NCBI RefSeq assembly: GCF_000336955.1
Contig: NZ_AOLI01000014.1
Location: forward strand, 125,975-189,974
Direction of reading: 5' to 3'
From: Haloferax larsenii JCM 13917
GTDB taxonomy: Archaea > Halobacteriota > Halobacteria > Halobacteriales > Haloferacaceae
Length of the DNA stretch: 64,000 nt
Shown: positions 26,047 through 34,718 of the stretch, in pieces
Layout of the letters: each line of letters begins with the position of its first letter
Numbering within the stretch: the first letter of the stretch is position 1
Notes under the pieces: generated by a model
Told to the model about the DNA's origin: nothing
What the model saw: the letters and a program-made list of their open reading frames with translations, nothing else
Databases searched by the model: none
Position numbers and translations under genes: made by a program

Positions 26047-26577
26047 TCATCCGAGGAAGTACTTGAGGATGGGGCGCTGGCGGACGAATTCGGTCTTCTC
26101 GATTATCGCGTCGAGGCCGAGGATGCGGCCCGCGGCGAGGGTGCCGACCATCGCGAACATCAGGAGGCCGAACAGGTCACCGTTGACGTATCCGTGCGCC
26201 CAGTCGGCGTTCCCGAGGTAGAAGAACACCATCAGGAAGCCACCGAAGAAGGCGGCTAACCGGGTGAGTGCTCCGACGAGGAGGCCGAGTCCGATGAGGG
26301 TCTGTCCGAGCGGAATCATGAAGTTCGTGAACTCCAGCATCCACGGCGTCGCGGCGGCCCACGCGAGGAAGCCGTGAATCGGCGACCCCATCGTCCCGTT
26401 TGCCAGCCAGCCAGCGGCGCTGAACGGTTCTGCCGCGAGGTACTTACCGACCCCCGCGTTGAGGAACCAGTAGCCGGTGAGGATGCGGACGAGCACGAGC
26501 ACGTATCCCGTTGCGCCCTCCGAGTAGTCGAAATCCATTCTGTTGCCGAGTATCTCGAGTTTACCAGTCGTAGTCAT
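26047..26577 (-). CDS. DoxX-family membrane protein
   Basis: A 176-residue integral membrane protein with four hydrophobic segments and the DoxX features ATGYVLVLVRILTGYWFLNAGVGK and IPLGQTLIGLGLLVGALTRLAAFFG. DoxX relatives are subunits of thiosulfate:quinone oxidoreductase or membrane partners in redox stress. Its position beside thioredoxin and CoA-disulfide reductase supports a redox or sulfur link. The ATG at 26577 is used with AGGTGG just upstream and a TTTATATG element near 26612-26620. A longer frame to 26661 lies in the promoter. Confidence 0.88.
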   Translation of the reverse strand: MTTTGKLEILGNRMDFDYSEGATGYVLVLVRILTGYWFLNAGVGKYLAAEPFSAAGWLANGTMGSPIHGFLAWAAATPWMLEFTNFMIPLGQTLIGLGLLVGALTRLAAFFGGFLMVFFYLGNADWAHGYVNGDLFGLLMFAMVGTLAAGRILGLDAIIEKTEFVRQRPILKYFLG

Positions 26578-26704
26578 TGTAATCCACCTACGAATGAACC
26601 ATCGACCCCGCAGAGCATATAAAGAGAGACTGATTGCCGAATCCAGAGAATCGAGAATCATCGGAATTCCGCGGTTCCCGGCCCGTGAGAACTACTCGCC
26701 GGAA

Positions 26705-26746
26705 TCGACAGCCAGCGGTTACCACCACTCGACAGCCAGCGGTTAC
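26705..26746. repeat. Direct repeat, two 18-bp copies at 24-bp period
   Basis: TCGACAGCCAGCGGTTAC occurs at 26705-26722 and again at 26729-26746 in the divergent DoxX/cbiP intergenic region. The remainder of this about 285-bp gap contains the DoxX promoter and nothing else I recognise. Confidence 0.75.
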
Positions 26747-26862
26747 TGCCTCACCAACTGCGCGTGTAGGTACCGAGGGTGATCCTCGAAAAACGGCCAA
26801 GACATAGTCAGGCCAATAGAGAGACCGACAAGTTTGAACATCGACACGCCGAGTTACGGTCG

Positions 26863-28362
26863 ATGACGTCGCCGACGCTCCTCGTCGCCGGAACCGCCAG
26901 TCACGTCGGTAAGAGTACCGTCACAGCAGGACTGTGCAGATTGCTCGCGCGGCGCGGCCTCGACGTCGCGCCGTACAAGGCCCAGAACATGAGCAACAAC
27001 GCCCGGGCCGTCGCGCGGGCGGGCGGCGACGGGTTCGGCGAGATTGGTGTTTCCCAGTACGTGCAAGCGCGTGCGGCGGGCGTCTCGCCGACGACAGACC
27101 ACAACCCGGTTCTCCTCAAGCCGCACGGAGACGGTCACTCGCAACTGGTCGTACAGGGGCGTGCCGTCGGCGAGAACACCGCGAGCGACTACTACGAAAA
27201 CCACTGGGAGGACGCGAGAGACGCAGCCCTCACGTCACATCGGCGACTCGCCGACGCAGCAGATATCGTCGTCGCCGAGGGCGCGGGGTCGATTGCCGAG
27301 ATAAATCTCCACCACCGCGACTTGGCGAACGTCGAGACTGCGCGCTTCACAGACGCGCGAATCCTCCTCGTCGCCGACATCGAACGCGGCGGCGTCTTTG
27401 CGAGTCTGGTCGGCACCTTGGAACTCCTTCCGGACGACCTTCGTGAGCAGGTCGTCGGCGCGGTAATCACGAAGTTCCGAGGCGACCAGACGATTCTCGA
27501 ACCCGGACTCGACGCGTTCGAAGCGCGAACCGGCGTCCCCGTTCTCGGCGTGCTTCCGTACGACGACCCCGGTCTCCCGGAGGAAGACAGCCTGTCGCTT
27601 CCGGCCGCAGGAGAGCGAGCAACCGTCGGCGACGACGACGGCATCGAAGCGAATGAGACAGTCACCATCGGTGTCCCGCGACTCCCGCGAATCTCGAACT
27701 TCGCGGACCTCGACCCACTCGCCGCGACGCCGGGTGTTCGAGTTTCGTATCTCCCCCTCGATGCGACCCTCGACGGCATCGACGGCGTGGTCCTTCCGGG
27801 GAGTAAAAACACCGTGGACGACCTGCTCGCACTCCGAGACGCCGGGTTCGACACCGAACTTGCGGCGTTCGACGGCCCACTCGTCGGCCTCTGTGGGGGC
27901 TACCAACTGCTCGGCGAGCGAATCGAGAACGCCGGCGTCGAGAGCACACAGGGCGTCGAGACGGTTGAGGGCCTGGGCTTGCTTCCCGTCGTCACCAGAT
28001 TCTCGACCGAAAAGCGGGTCGAGGCCGTGTCGGTCGAGTTCGACGGTGCAGGACCCCTCGTGGGTGCGACAGGCCGAATCGATGGATACGAGATTCACAT
28101 GGGTCGCTCTCGGGTGGTCGGCGACGCGACCGCGCTCGCGGGCGACGGAGCAGCCGCCGACCGCGTCGCTGGAACCTACATCCACGACCTGTTCGCAAAC
28201 CGGTCGCCGCGAGAGGCGTTCCTCGACGCGGTGTACCGCTCCGCCGGCCGGGAGCGCCCCGAAGTCGAACGCGCACACGCTGACCCATACGAACACGCGG
28301 CGGACCTCGTCGGCGACAACGTCGACATCGACCACCTGCTCGACACGCTCGGGGTCGCATGA
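26863..28362 (+). CDS. cbiP: Cobyric acid synthase
   Basis: This 499-residue glutamine amidotransferase amidates side chains b, d, e and g of adenosylcobyrinic a,c-diamide in cobalamin synthesis or salvage. The N-terminal ATP domain has [10 protein letters not shown] and [11 protein letters not shown]. The C-terminal GATase domain has the nucleophile in [10 protein letters not shown] and the catalytic His in GTYIHDLF. Length and motifs are typical. The ATG at 26863 is chosen over an open frame from 26779. No other cob gene follows directly, but a substrate-binding protein of the iron/cobalamin class lies 240 bp downstream on the opposite strand. Confidence 0.95.
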   Translation: MTSPTLLVAGTASHVGKSTVTAGLCRLLARRGLDVAPYKAQNMSNNARAVARAGGDGFGEIGVSQYVQARAAGVSPTTDHNPVLLKPHGDGHSQLVVQGRAVGENTASDYYENHWEDARDAALTSHRRLADAADIVVAEGAGSIAEINLHHRDLANVETARFTDARILLVADIERGGVFASLVGTLELLPDDLREQVVGAVITKFRGDQTILEPGLDAFEARTGVPVLGVLPYDDPGLPEEDSLSLPAAGERATVGDDDGIEANETVTIGVPRLPRISNFADLDPLAATPGVRVSYLPLDATLDGIDGVVLPGSKNTVDDLLALRDAGFDTELAAFDGPLVGLCGGYQLLGERIENAGVESTQGVETVEGLGLLPVVTRFSTEKRVEAVSVEFDGAGPLVGATGRIDGYEIHMGRSRVVGDATALAGDGAAADRVAGTYIHDLFANRSPREAFLDAVYRSAGRERPEVERAHADPYEHAADLVGDNVDIDHLLDTLGVA

Positions 28363-28425
28363 GAACTAGTCTGCAACATATCGCTCCGGAGAAATGTTCT
28401 TGTCCTTCGAGTCGAGTGTTCAGGT

Positions 28426-28569
28426 ATGTCCCAATCGATGCACCTGCTCGACTCGTTCGACGACGACGTGTGCACCTACTGTGAGGGCGACCTCGTGACG
28501 GGAAGCTACAAGGACAACGATGCAGTGGTCTGCGAAGACTGCGGAACGCCGGCGGTTCAGCTCTGGTGA
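28426..28569 (+). CDS. HVO_A0556-type small zinc finger protein
   Basis: A 47-residue protein (MSQSMHLLDSFDDDVCTYC...) with two CxxC knuckles, CTYC and CEDCG, about 19 residues apart, forming one zinc ribbon. The tail ends GTPAVQLW. It resembles the haloarchaeal HVO_A0556-type zinc finger family, whose namesake I recall as lying near cbiP in Haloferax volcanii. It starts 63 bp after cbiP on the same strand. Molecular function is unknown. Confidence 0.8.
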   Translation: MSQSMHLLDSFDDDVCTYCEGDLVTGSYKDNDAVVCEDCGTPAVQLW

Positions 28570-28598
28570 GCAGCCCCCGACCACATCTGTGAGTCAGG

Positions 28599-29819
28599 TC
28601 AGCCGTTGATGATGTCGGCGACGCGTTGCCGGTCAAACAACTGTTCTTCGGCGGGAATCTCCGGGTATGGACCCGACTCGTAGGTCGGCCACGAACCGAA
28701 GATGTCGGGGTAGAGCTGCTTTGCGGTCATCTCGGTCTGGAAGAGATTGAGAATCGGTCCCTGATAGCGGGCAGCCTGCGCGTAGATGCGGCCGTTCTTC
28801 ACTGCAGACACTTCGCTCGCGACCGGGTGGTCGGTGAGCGTCTGTCGGATTTTACCCATGTCTGTCGTCGGGTGCATCCCACCGAGCGAGAGAATCACGT
28901 CCGGGTCGGCTTCGAGCAGTGTCTCGAAGTCGATGGTCGCACCTGATTCGACGTCGTCGCCGAGTGCACCCTGCGCGCCCAGTGGTCGCGTGTGTGCCGT
29001 CAGGAATCCGGGCGTGTTCAGATTGTAGGCATAGATGGTCTCGTAGTCCCGCGACGCGAGCATCACGACCGTCGGCCGCTCGTCTGCCGGCGGAAGTTTC
29101 GACGAGATGGTCTGAAGCATCTCCTCACGAACCGACGTGAGGGACTCGTACTTCGCTTCCTCTTGGAGCACTGTCGCGACCTTCGCGAAAATTTCCCAGA
29201 GACCGTAGTGCTCGTAGCGGTCGGCCCATTCGGTCGGCGGGCTTCGGTTGCGGTCGCTGAACGTGTTGCCGAACCACGGACTGACGTTCTCCTCGATTTC
29301 TTCGAGGTCAGATTCGTCCCAGCTACCGAGGGCGGCGACGCTGGCCGGGTCCGCGAGGTGAACGTCGCTGTCGAGTTCGTACAGTCGCTCTTTCGAGGGC
29401 TCCCACGACGAGTAGAGACCGCTCCAGTCGAGCGAGACGCCGTCGAGTCGCGGCGTAAACTGGTTCCAGAGCGCGTCGTAGTAGTCGGGCGCGTGCATGG
29501 AGTTGACGGCGTCGCCGTGGCCGAGTGCGAACGCCATCCCCGCGTGGTGGGTCAGGCGAGTGAAGATAGTCTCGGGTGCGCTGTCGAACGAAACCGCTCC
29601 CGTCGGTGCCATCGAGACGGTGTACGACTCGTCTGCAGGAGTCGGCTCGGTGGTCTGCTCCGGCGTCGACGATGACGACGACTCGGTGGTCGAGGCTGCA
29701 GTCGTCTCGCCGTCAGTGTCTTGGCCAGTACAGCCTGCGAGAAGTCCGCCAGTAACGAGTGCGGCACCCGATTTGAGATAGGTTCGGCGCGTCGACGGGC
29801 GCTGCTCTTCGAAGTCCAT
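28599..29819 (-). CDS. Substrate-binding lipoprotein, iron-siderophore/cobalamin type
   Basis: This 406-residue extracellular solute receptor (Peripla_BP_2 type) has a Tat-like N-terminus (RRTYLKSG) and lipobox LAGC with Cys30, followed by a Ser/Thr/Glu linker. Mature motifs include ETIFTRLTHHAGMAFALGHGD, DVILSLGGMHP and AVKNGRIYAQAARYQGP. The class delivers ferric siderophores, haem or cobalamin to ABC permeases, none of which is in the window. A perfect TTTAGG-N4-CCTAAA box between the TATA-like element and the start points to iron-dependent repression, which favours an iron chelate as ligand. Proximity to cbiP would alternatively favour a corrinoid. Confidence 0.88.
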   Translation of the reverse strand: MDFEEQRPSTRRTYLKSGAALVTGGLLAGCTGQDTDGETTAASTTESSSSSTPEQTTEPTPADESYTVSMAPTGAVSFDSAPETIFTRLTHHAGMAFALGHGDAVNSMHAPDYYDALWNQFTPRLDGVSLDWSGLYSSWEPSKERLYELDSDVHLADPASVAALGSWDESDLEEIEENVSPWFGNTFSDRNRSPPTEWADRYEHYGLWEIFAKVATVLQEEAKYESLTSVREEMLQTISSKLPPADERPTVVMLASRDYETIYAYNLNTPGFLTAHTRPLGAQGALGDDVESGATIDFETLLEADPDVILSLGGMHPTTDMGKIRQTLTDHPVASEVSAVKNGRIYAQAARYQGPILNLFQTEMTAKQLYPDIFGSWPTYESGPYPEIPAEEQLFDRQRVADIING

Positions 29820-29824
29820 ATTTC

Positions 29825-29840
29825 TTTAGGTCTGCCTAAA
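29825..29840. promoter_or_regulatory. Iron-box-like operator (DtxR/SirR type)
   Basis: TTTAGGTCTGCCTAAA has perfect 6-bp arms and a 4-bp centre. It lies between the minus-strand TATA-like element (TTTGTATTTT, about 29838-29848) and the substrate-binding protein start at 29819, an ideal repressor position. The TTAGG/CCTAA arms match the known binding pattern of archaeal DtxR-family metal regulators. Confidence 0.7.
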
Positions 29841-29858
29841 ATACAAAGAGCCGTCGAT

Positions 29859-29873
29859 TTTAGGTAGACCGAA
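29859..29873. promoter_or_regulatory. Second, degenerate iron-box-like site
   Basis: TTTAGGTAGACCGAA lies 34 bp from the first site, just upstream of the TATA-like element. One arm is intact (TTAGGT) and the other is degenerate (ACCGAA). Confidence 0.5.
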
Positions 29874-29967
29874 TAATCGAGAGTTGTCGTCCGATTCGTG
29901 TCCGAGTGCGCGTGAAACAGACTCGGGTGAAACCAATCTCAGAAGACAAGTGATGGACGCAGAGGTG

Positions 29968-32106
29968 TTAGCTCGGGTCGTCTTGTGGTGGGCGCGGGAC
30001 GCGAACTTCGACTATCGTGCCTCGTGGCTCGTTCTCTCGGACATCGATGGTTCCGCCGCTGTTGTCGATTGTCCAGCGAACGAGCCAGAGTCCGAGTCCC
30101 AGACCGTGTTCGAGCGGACTCTCTTCGCCTCGCAGGACGATATCGCGGTCCATCTCGGAGAGTCCCGGACCGTCGTCTGCGACTAGCACCGAAATCGTCG
30201 ATTCGTGTTGCTCGACAGTGAGTTCGACGGTGGGGTCGTCGTGGTCTGCGTGCTGGATTGCGTTTTGTACGAGTTCGTCTATCGCCAGTTCGAACGCTTC
30301 GTGAACTACCCCCCACACAGGCTCGTCTTGGTCCACTTCGAGCGTCGCGTTCGGGAACTGCGTCCGCGCTTCGTCGGCGACGCGAGAGACACACTCGGAG
30401 ATATCTTGGGGAGTGGCGTGTGTGTTCTCGGGACGAATACTGGATTTGAATCGGCGAGCACTATCACTGAGTTCGGCGAGCGATTCGGCTGCCGCGCGTA
30501 TTCCGCGTGCGTGTCTCTGAGTCTCTTCGTCCGGTCGATCTTCGAGAGCGCTACTGTGGGCTAAGACGAGATTCAGCTTGTTCCGAATGTTGTGTCGGAG
30601 CACCCGGTCCAACACCGACAACCGCCGTTGGTGTTCTCTGAGGTTGGTCACGTCACGAGCCACACCGACCGTACTGAAGGTTCCCCCCTCCGCTTGGTCA
30701 CTGTTCAGCGTGATGTTCACTTCGTACTCGCGAGTGCCTTCGGGAGTCGAGAGAGTCAGGTCGAGCGGTGGCGGGTCGGGACCGTCGCTGGCGAGTTGCA
30801 TGATGTGTTCCAGACTCGCTTCGACCTCGGAGGGTTCCAGTAACTCGGCGATATTGCTCCCGACGAGTTCCGCTTTCGACCGTCCTGTCGACTCCGCAAG
30901 CGCCTCGTTTACCAGCGTGAACTCCCCCATTCCGTCCAAGACGTAAATCGGGTCTGCCGCCGTCTCGACGATTCGTTCGTACTGTTCGAGTTCCTGCTCG
31001 CGTTCTTTTTGTTCGGTGATATCGACACCGACACCCGTGATTCGAGTGGGGTTGCCATCTGCATCGGTGAGAACCTTACCACGGGCGGTAATCCAGCGTT
31101 TTTCCCCGTCGTCGCGAACGATTCTGTAATCGAGGCTAAACGACTCGTTTTCTTCGATGGCACGCTCGATAGCCGCATCCAGTGCTGGTAAATCATCCTC
31201 GTGGACGCGTCGGGCGAACGCTTCGTAGGTCCCTTCGAACGTCCCCTCGGGGACACCGAAGAGTTGTTCGGTCGACGAGTGCCAATTGACACGGTCCGAC
31301 CCGAGTTCCCACTCCCAGATGCCCGCCTGCGATGCTTTGAGTGCGAGCGACCGACTCTCGTCGGTTCGTTCCAGTGCGTGTTCCGCTTCGACTCGTTCTG
31401 TCACGTCGTGGGTGTTGATGACGACGGCGCGCTCCGGCCCGTTTTCCATCGGTGTCACGCGCGACTCGACCCACCGAACCTCCCCATCACCGTGGTGGAG
31501 TCGGTAGACGACTCGCTCCGGCGACCCATCGCTCGTCCCTTCGCTATCGAGAAGGACGGAAACAGCGTCCTTGCGGTCCAGTGGATGGATGTAGTCCGAA
31601 ATCGGTGTGCCGACGACCCCATCTGGTTCGTAGCCGAAGACGCGCCGAACCGCCGGGCTGACGTACTCGACGATGCCCTCGTCGTCGACCACAGTGATGA
31701 CGTCCGAGGAGTGTTCGACAATCGTTTGAAACTCTTTCTCCCGCTGTTTCTGTTCGGTGACGTCCCTCGACGTACCGATGAGTCGCGTCTCACCAGTGTC
31801 CGGGTCTGAATACGCACTGCCGCGCGTCGATATCACCCGAACCGTGTCGTCTTTCAGGATACGAAACTCGAAACCGAACGACGACACGTTCTCAACGATG
31901 GAGTCGACTGTTTCGGTGAGCTCTCGTCGGTCCTCGGGATGGACAACCTCCGACAATTCGGCAAACGACGTTATCTCTCGACCGAAGAGGTCTCTCGACG
32001 ACGGGATGACAGTCGTGGTATCTGATTTGGGGTCCCACTCCCAGAGTATCGCCTCAGACTTCTCTAGGGCGAGTTCCAATCGACCGTCGTCGATTGTCCG
32101 GTTCAT
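29968..32106 (-). CDS. Multi-PAS sensor histidine kinase
   Basis: This 712-residue cytoplasmic kinase has no transmembrane segment. It has four PAS domains in series (starting near 15, 135, 255 and 380) linked by ITEQKEREQELEQYE-type connectors. The dimerisation/phosphoacceptor motif follows (VLDRVLRHNIRNKLN, His in LRHNIRN), then the ATPase boxes DELVQNAIQHAD, DDGPGLSE and HGLGLGLWLV. All catalytic boxes are present. The ATG at 32106 (MNRTIDDGRLEL) is preferred to the GTG at 32115. No receiver gene is adjacent, which is usual for haloarchaeal PAS kinases. The signal is unknown. Confidence 0.93.
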   Translation of the reverse strand: MNRTIDDGRLELALEKSEAILWEWDPKSDTTTVIPSSRDLFGREITSFAELSEVVHPEDRRELTETVDSIVENVSSFGFEFRILKDDTVRVISTRGSAYSDPDTGETRLIGTSRDVTEQKQREKEFQTIVEHSSDVITVVDDEGIVEYVSPAVRRVFGYEPDGVVGTPISDYIHPLDRKDAVSVLLDSEGTSDGSPERVVYRLHHGDGEVRWVESRVTPMENGPERAVVINTHDVTERVEAEHALERTDESRSLALKASQAGIWEWELGSDRVNWHSSTEQLFGVPEGTFEGTYEAFARRVHEDDLPALDAAIERAIEENESFSLDYRIVRDDGEKRWITARGKVLTDADGNPTRITGVGVDITEQKEREQELEQYERIVETAADPIYVLDGMGEFTLVNEALAESTGRSKAELVGSNIAELLEPSEVEASLEHIMQLASDGPDPPPLDLTLSTPEGTREYEVNITLNSDQAEGGTFSTVGVARDVTNLREHQRRLSVLDRVLRHNIRNKLNLVLAHSSALEDRPDEETQRHARGIRAAAESLAELSDSARRFKSSIRPENTHATPQDISECVSRVADEARTQFPNATLEVDQDEPVWGVVHEAFELAIDELVQNAIQHADHDDPTVELTVEQHESTISVLVADDGPGLSEMDRDIVLRGEESPLEHGLGLGLWLVRWTIDNSGGTIDVRENEPRGTIVEVRVPRPPQDDPS

Positions 32107-32209
32107 TACTGTCACTTAACACTCGAACTGTAATAGAACCCCGACTATTATTGATTAGAGAAAGTGCGTCTGGGCCGAGTATCCGTCGGAGACGACACCA
32201 GAAAGACAG

Positions 32210-32524
32210 TCACTCGTCTCGGACGGCCTTCAGGTCAAGTCGTGGAGCAAACGACTCGTACGTTTCATCGCTCGAAACGATTGTGTCACCACCAGATTCG
32301 ACGAGATGGAGTGCATCGAAGGGTGTGAATCCGTGGTCTTCGACGTAGGTTGCAGACTCGTCCTGATGGTCTCGGTAGACTGTCTCTGCGGCGTCGCCAA
32401 GCCAGTCACCACCCCACTCTGAGAGGTAATATCGGTTGTCAGACACGTCCACTACGTTTAGCGATTCAGAACAGGAGTTCGACCTCACGTCATAGAGAAC
32501 AAATATTTTAACCGATTTACACAT
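32210..32524 (-). pseudogene. PIN-domain (VapC-like) C-terminal remnant
   Basis: The last about 45 residues (EDHGFTPFDALHLVESGGDTIV and on through SSDETYESF) resemble the C-terminal half of VapC/PIN ribonucleases, with the conserved Asp of PFDALH and SSD. The upstream residues do not contain the N-terminal DxN/E acidic motif of a PIN active site. The frame's first 15 codons overlap the promoter region of the divergent gene at 32536, so no credible start exists. It is most likely a decayed toxin gene. There is no vapB-like antitoxin beside it. I cannot exclude a short intact haloarchaeal protein. Confidence 0.55.
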
Positions 32525-32535
32525 TTGAGTCTACA

Positions 32536-32730
32536 ATGAAGGGTACTGACGTCGCTGATTCCGTCTCTGGTGGATGGGGCGGGATTCTCTATGGTCTGAT
32601 TTTTCTCACTGCTTTTTTGGCAGATGTGTTCGATACCAGTATCAACCCTCTTTTGGCAGTAATCGTCGGCATACTCCTCATATTCATCCCCTTCACGTGG
32701 AAGTCGTACAGAGAAACCATCGAGAAGTGA
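32536..32730 (+). CDS. Small membrane protein, two predicted helices
   Basis: A 64-residue protein with two hydrophobic stretches (GGILYGLIFLTAFLADVF and LLAVIVGILLIFIPFTW) and a charged C-terminus. A TATA-like AAATATTTTAACC lies about 28 bp upstream of the ATG, supporting a leaderless transcript. It belongs to a group of small membrane and lipoprotein genes between the PAS kinase and the hut operon. No family recognised. Confidence 0.7.
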   Translation: MKGTDVADSVSGGWGGILYGLIFLTAFLADVFDTSINPLLAVIVGILLIFIPFTWKSYRETIEK

Positions 32731-32892
32731 GCACGTCTCTACTGAACGGCTGTGTCACGACAAATGCCGTGAAACGAGCCGAAATCGTATACTGAGTACG
32801 CCCTCTGTATGCGTCACGCCACGGGTGACGTATTCGGTGAGACTTCTGCGGTCGTGCTGAACTCAGGGCGCGAGTCGGGAAACTCGTCCCGT

Positions 32893-33246
32893 CTAGGAAG
32901 TCACTGCAACAAAGAATCCGTAGACGACGACAGCAACCCCGACAAAGAGTCCCCAACCGAGTTTACTAACGACACCAGAAGCGAGAACGCTGCTGATACT
33001 CATACCCGTCCCAACGACGACCCAAAAGAGACCAGTTACTCGAGCATTCGCAGTAGCTAACCATGCAGACACCCGCGGCCAAGTTAGCCTCACAACACCC
33101 CACGCCCCAACGATAAGGCTCACCGCAACCCCGCGCATATCGATTGGATTCGCGTAGAAGATGAATACCGTCGAAGAGAAGAGAGCAACAGTGAGGTACA
33201 TCACGGCTCGTTGGTTTCGATATTGCGGTACATCGGTAGCAGTCAT
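32893..33246 (-). CDS. Membrane protein, unknown
   Basis: This 117-residue protein has about four hydrophobic segments (VMYLTVALFSSTVFIFY, GVAVSLIVGAWGVVRL, VTGLFWVVVGTGMSISS and WGLFVGVAVVVYGFFVAV), consistent with a small integral membrane protein. There are no charged motifs or known domains. It sits in the 32-34 kb block of small unknown proteins, whose base composition is less GC-rich than the metabolic genes on either side. Confidence 0.7.
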   Translation of the reverse strand: MTATDVPQYRNQRAVMYLTVALFSSTVFIFYANPIDMRGVAVSLIVGAWGVVRLTWPRVSAWLATANARVTGLFWVVVGTGMSISSVLASGVVSKLGWGLFVGVAVVVYGFFVAVTS

Positions 33247-33322
33247 TGATAGAGTCAGTAGCCGTCAAGAACGGTCGAGTAAAAGTATCTTCATGTTTTA
33301 GATAGGACACTTCGATACGTGC

Positions 33323-33757
33323 CTATTCGCTGCTGAGTACAGTCAATCTATGCACACCAGTGTCGACTAGCACGACGACCCCAAGCAGAGACGCGGTGAA
33401 GAGTGCGATAACCGGGCCAACGAACGCTCCGGTGCCACCGTACGTGAACGCTCCATCGGTCGTGAGGACAGCAGAGACGTTCAACACAACGACGCCAAGG
33501 GTGAAGACGCCGAGGACGCCAGCCAGATACGAGGCGAGACGTCGTGGGCCGGTGGTCACGTGATAGAGTGCGACGGTACTGAGAAGCGTCGGTACGGCCC
33601 AAATCCCGAGTGCAATCGCAATGCCAGCAGGCGAACCGGCAGCGATAGCCGAGAGTTGAACCGGTGGGATAGCGAAGAGTACCACCACGCCGAGCAGGGT
33701 TGCAATCGAGAGCGCCACCTCGGCTGCTCGGACGGCGGAAGTATATTCCATTGACAT
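33323..33757 (-). CDS. Membrane protein, unknown
   Basis: This 144-residue protein has four hydrophobic segments (VALSIATLLGVVVLFAIP, AIALGIWAVPTLLSTVAL, LAGVLGVFTLGVVVLNV and GPVIALFTASLLGVVVLV). ATG codons at 33757 and 33751 are both possible; 33757 is favoured by a CAATTTACAT element about 26 bp upstream. No family recognised. It is encoded next to another small membrane protein on the same strand. Confidence 0.72.
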   Translation of the reverse strand: MSMEYTSAVRAAEVALSIATLLGVVVLFAIPPVQLSAIAAGSPAGIAIALGIWAVPTLLSTVALYHVTTGPRRLASYLAGVLGVFTLGVVVLNVSAVLTTDGAFTYGGTGAFVGPVIALFTASLLGVVVLVDTGVHRLTVLSSE

Positions 33758-33972
33758 GTATTGGCCTAGATTCGAAGATGTAAATTGTTTGTGACGCGTT
33801 CCGCCTACGGAGGTTTAACCGGGGTTGTGACCTCTGTGAGCTATTTTAATGTCGAACACAGTTCGTGTCGCCGCGGGCGACACCACTCGCAGTCGAAATA
33901 CGCGAGTACCTTCGTGGGTCCACTCGTGCATCTTGACGACAACGCAATCTGGAGACTGCCCAACTGAAGGGT

Positions 33973-34431
33973 TCACATCGTCTCTGTTGAGTTCTCTGTC
34001 TTACTCTCGTCTAAGAGTACCGTCCATCCATCTCCGAGTAGTTCCGGGTCAGAATGGAACACAGCTACGACGGACGGTGTCTCCCGGAACGAGACTGTCG
34101 CCTCGTAGTCGTAGTAGCGCGTACAGGACGGACACTCCGCAGAATCCGCCACAATAACCTCGACGATGACCCGGTCCGACGACTCGTTGTTGGTGTAGGA
34201 GATGTCGATCCCTCCACAGTTAGTCGTCCCAGAGACGACCCCTTCGATATGAAGTTGGTCTATCGACCGATCGTATTCGAGCGATGCAGTGTTCTCTTTT
34301 TCCCCGCAGCCGCGGTCGACTACGGCCACGTCTCGGTCTGTAACGACTGGCGTACTCGTTCCGGACCCCAGACACCCGCTCGCAGCGACGAGGCCTGAAG
34401 AGACGCCGGAGAGGAACGTTCGACGGTTCAT
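33973..34431 (-). CDS. Putative lipoprotein with Tat-type signal
   Basis: This 152-residue exported protein starts MNRRTFLSGVSSGLVAASGC, a twin-arginine signal followed by a lipobox-like Cys. The mature part has three further Cys pairs or singles, including CGEKEN, TTNCGGID and SAECPSC, and a beta-rich appearance. An upstream in-frame ATG at 34467 is rejected because the Tat motif should be near the N-terminus. Haloarchaeal lipoproteins of this size are common and largely uncharacterised. Confidence 0.78.
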   Translation of the reverse strand: MNRRTFLSGVSSGLVAASGCLGSGTSTPVVTDRDVAVVDRGCGEKENTASLEYDRSIDQLHIEGVVSGTTNCGGIDISYTNNESSDRVIVEVIVADSAECPSCTRYYDYEATVSFRETPSVVAVFHSDPELLGDGWTVLLDESKTENSTETM

Positions 34432-34666
34432 GAAGTGACTCGTAGGTGTAGAATTGGTGAGTTCCATCTGTGACCCAACAGATTAGAAATTTAACACTTG
34501 GTACTTAATCATTCGAGGTTCGTTCTGAGCCAAGTCCGGGGCGGTGACCAATGACACCGAAGTGAAAACACGTGCAGACACGACCGTCTTAGACCACCAG
34601 TAGTAGACGACTGTCCAGACACATTCAGCGTAGTCAATATCGGAAGTCTCGCCTCCGAAAACCAGA

Positions 34667-34687
34667 TTAAAACAAAAAGAAAGAAAT
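34667..34687 (-). terminator. T-rich terminator after hut operon
   Basis: About 35 bp past the hutH stop, the minus strand reads TTTCTTTCTTTTTGTTTT, a long T tract of the sort that ends archaeal transcripts. The remaining about 230 bp up to the lipoprotein gene holds no gene. Confidence 0.65.
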
Positions 34688-34718
34688 CGTGCCAGTGGGC
34701 AGCCTCTGAGCGCCCGAA

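Noticed and set aside
26578-26862. Cobalamin riboswitch upstream of cbiP
   Set aside because: No B12-box-like conserved core could be found in the leader.
33849-34157. Plus-strand frame of 102 codons
   Set aside because: It overlaps the Tat lipoprotein on the other strand, lacks a promoter at suitable spacing and has unnatural composition.
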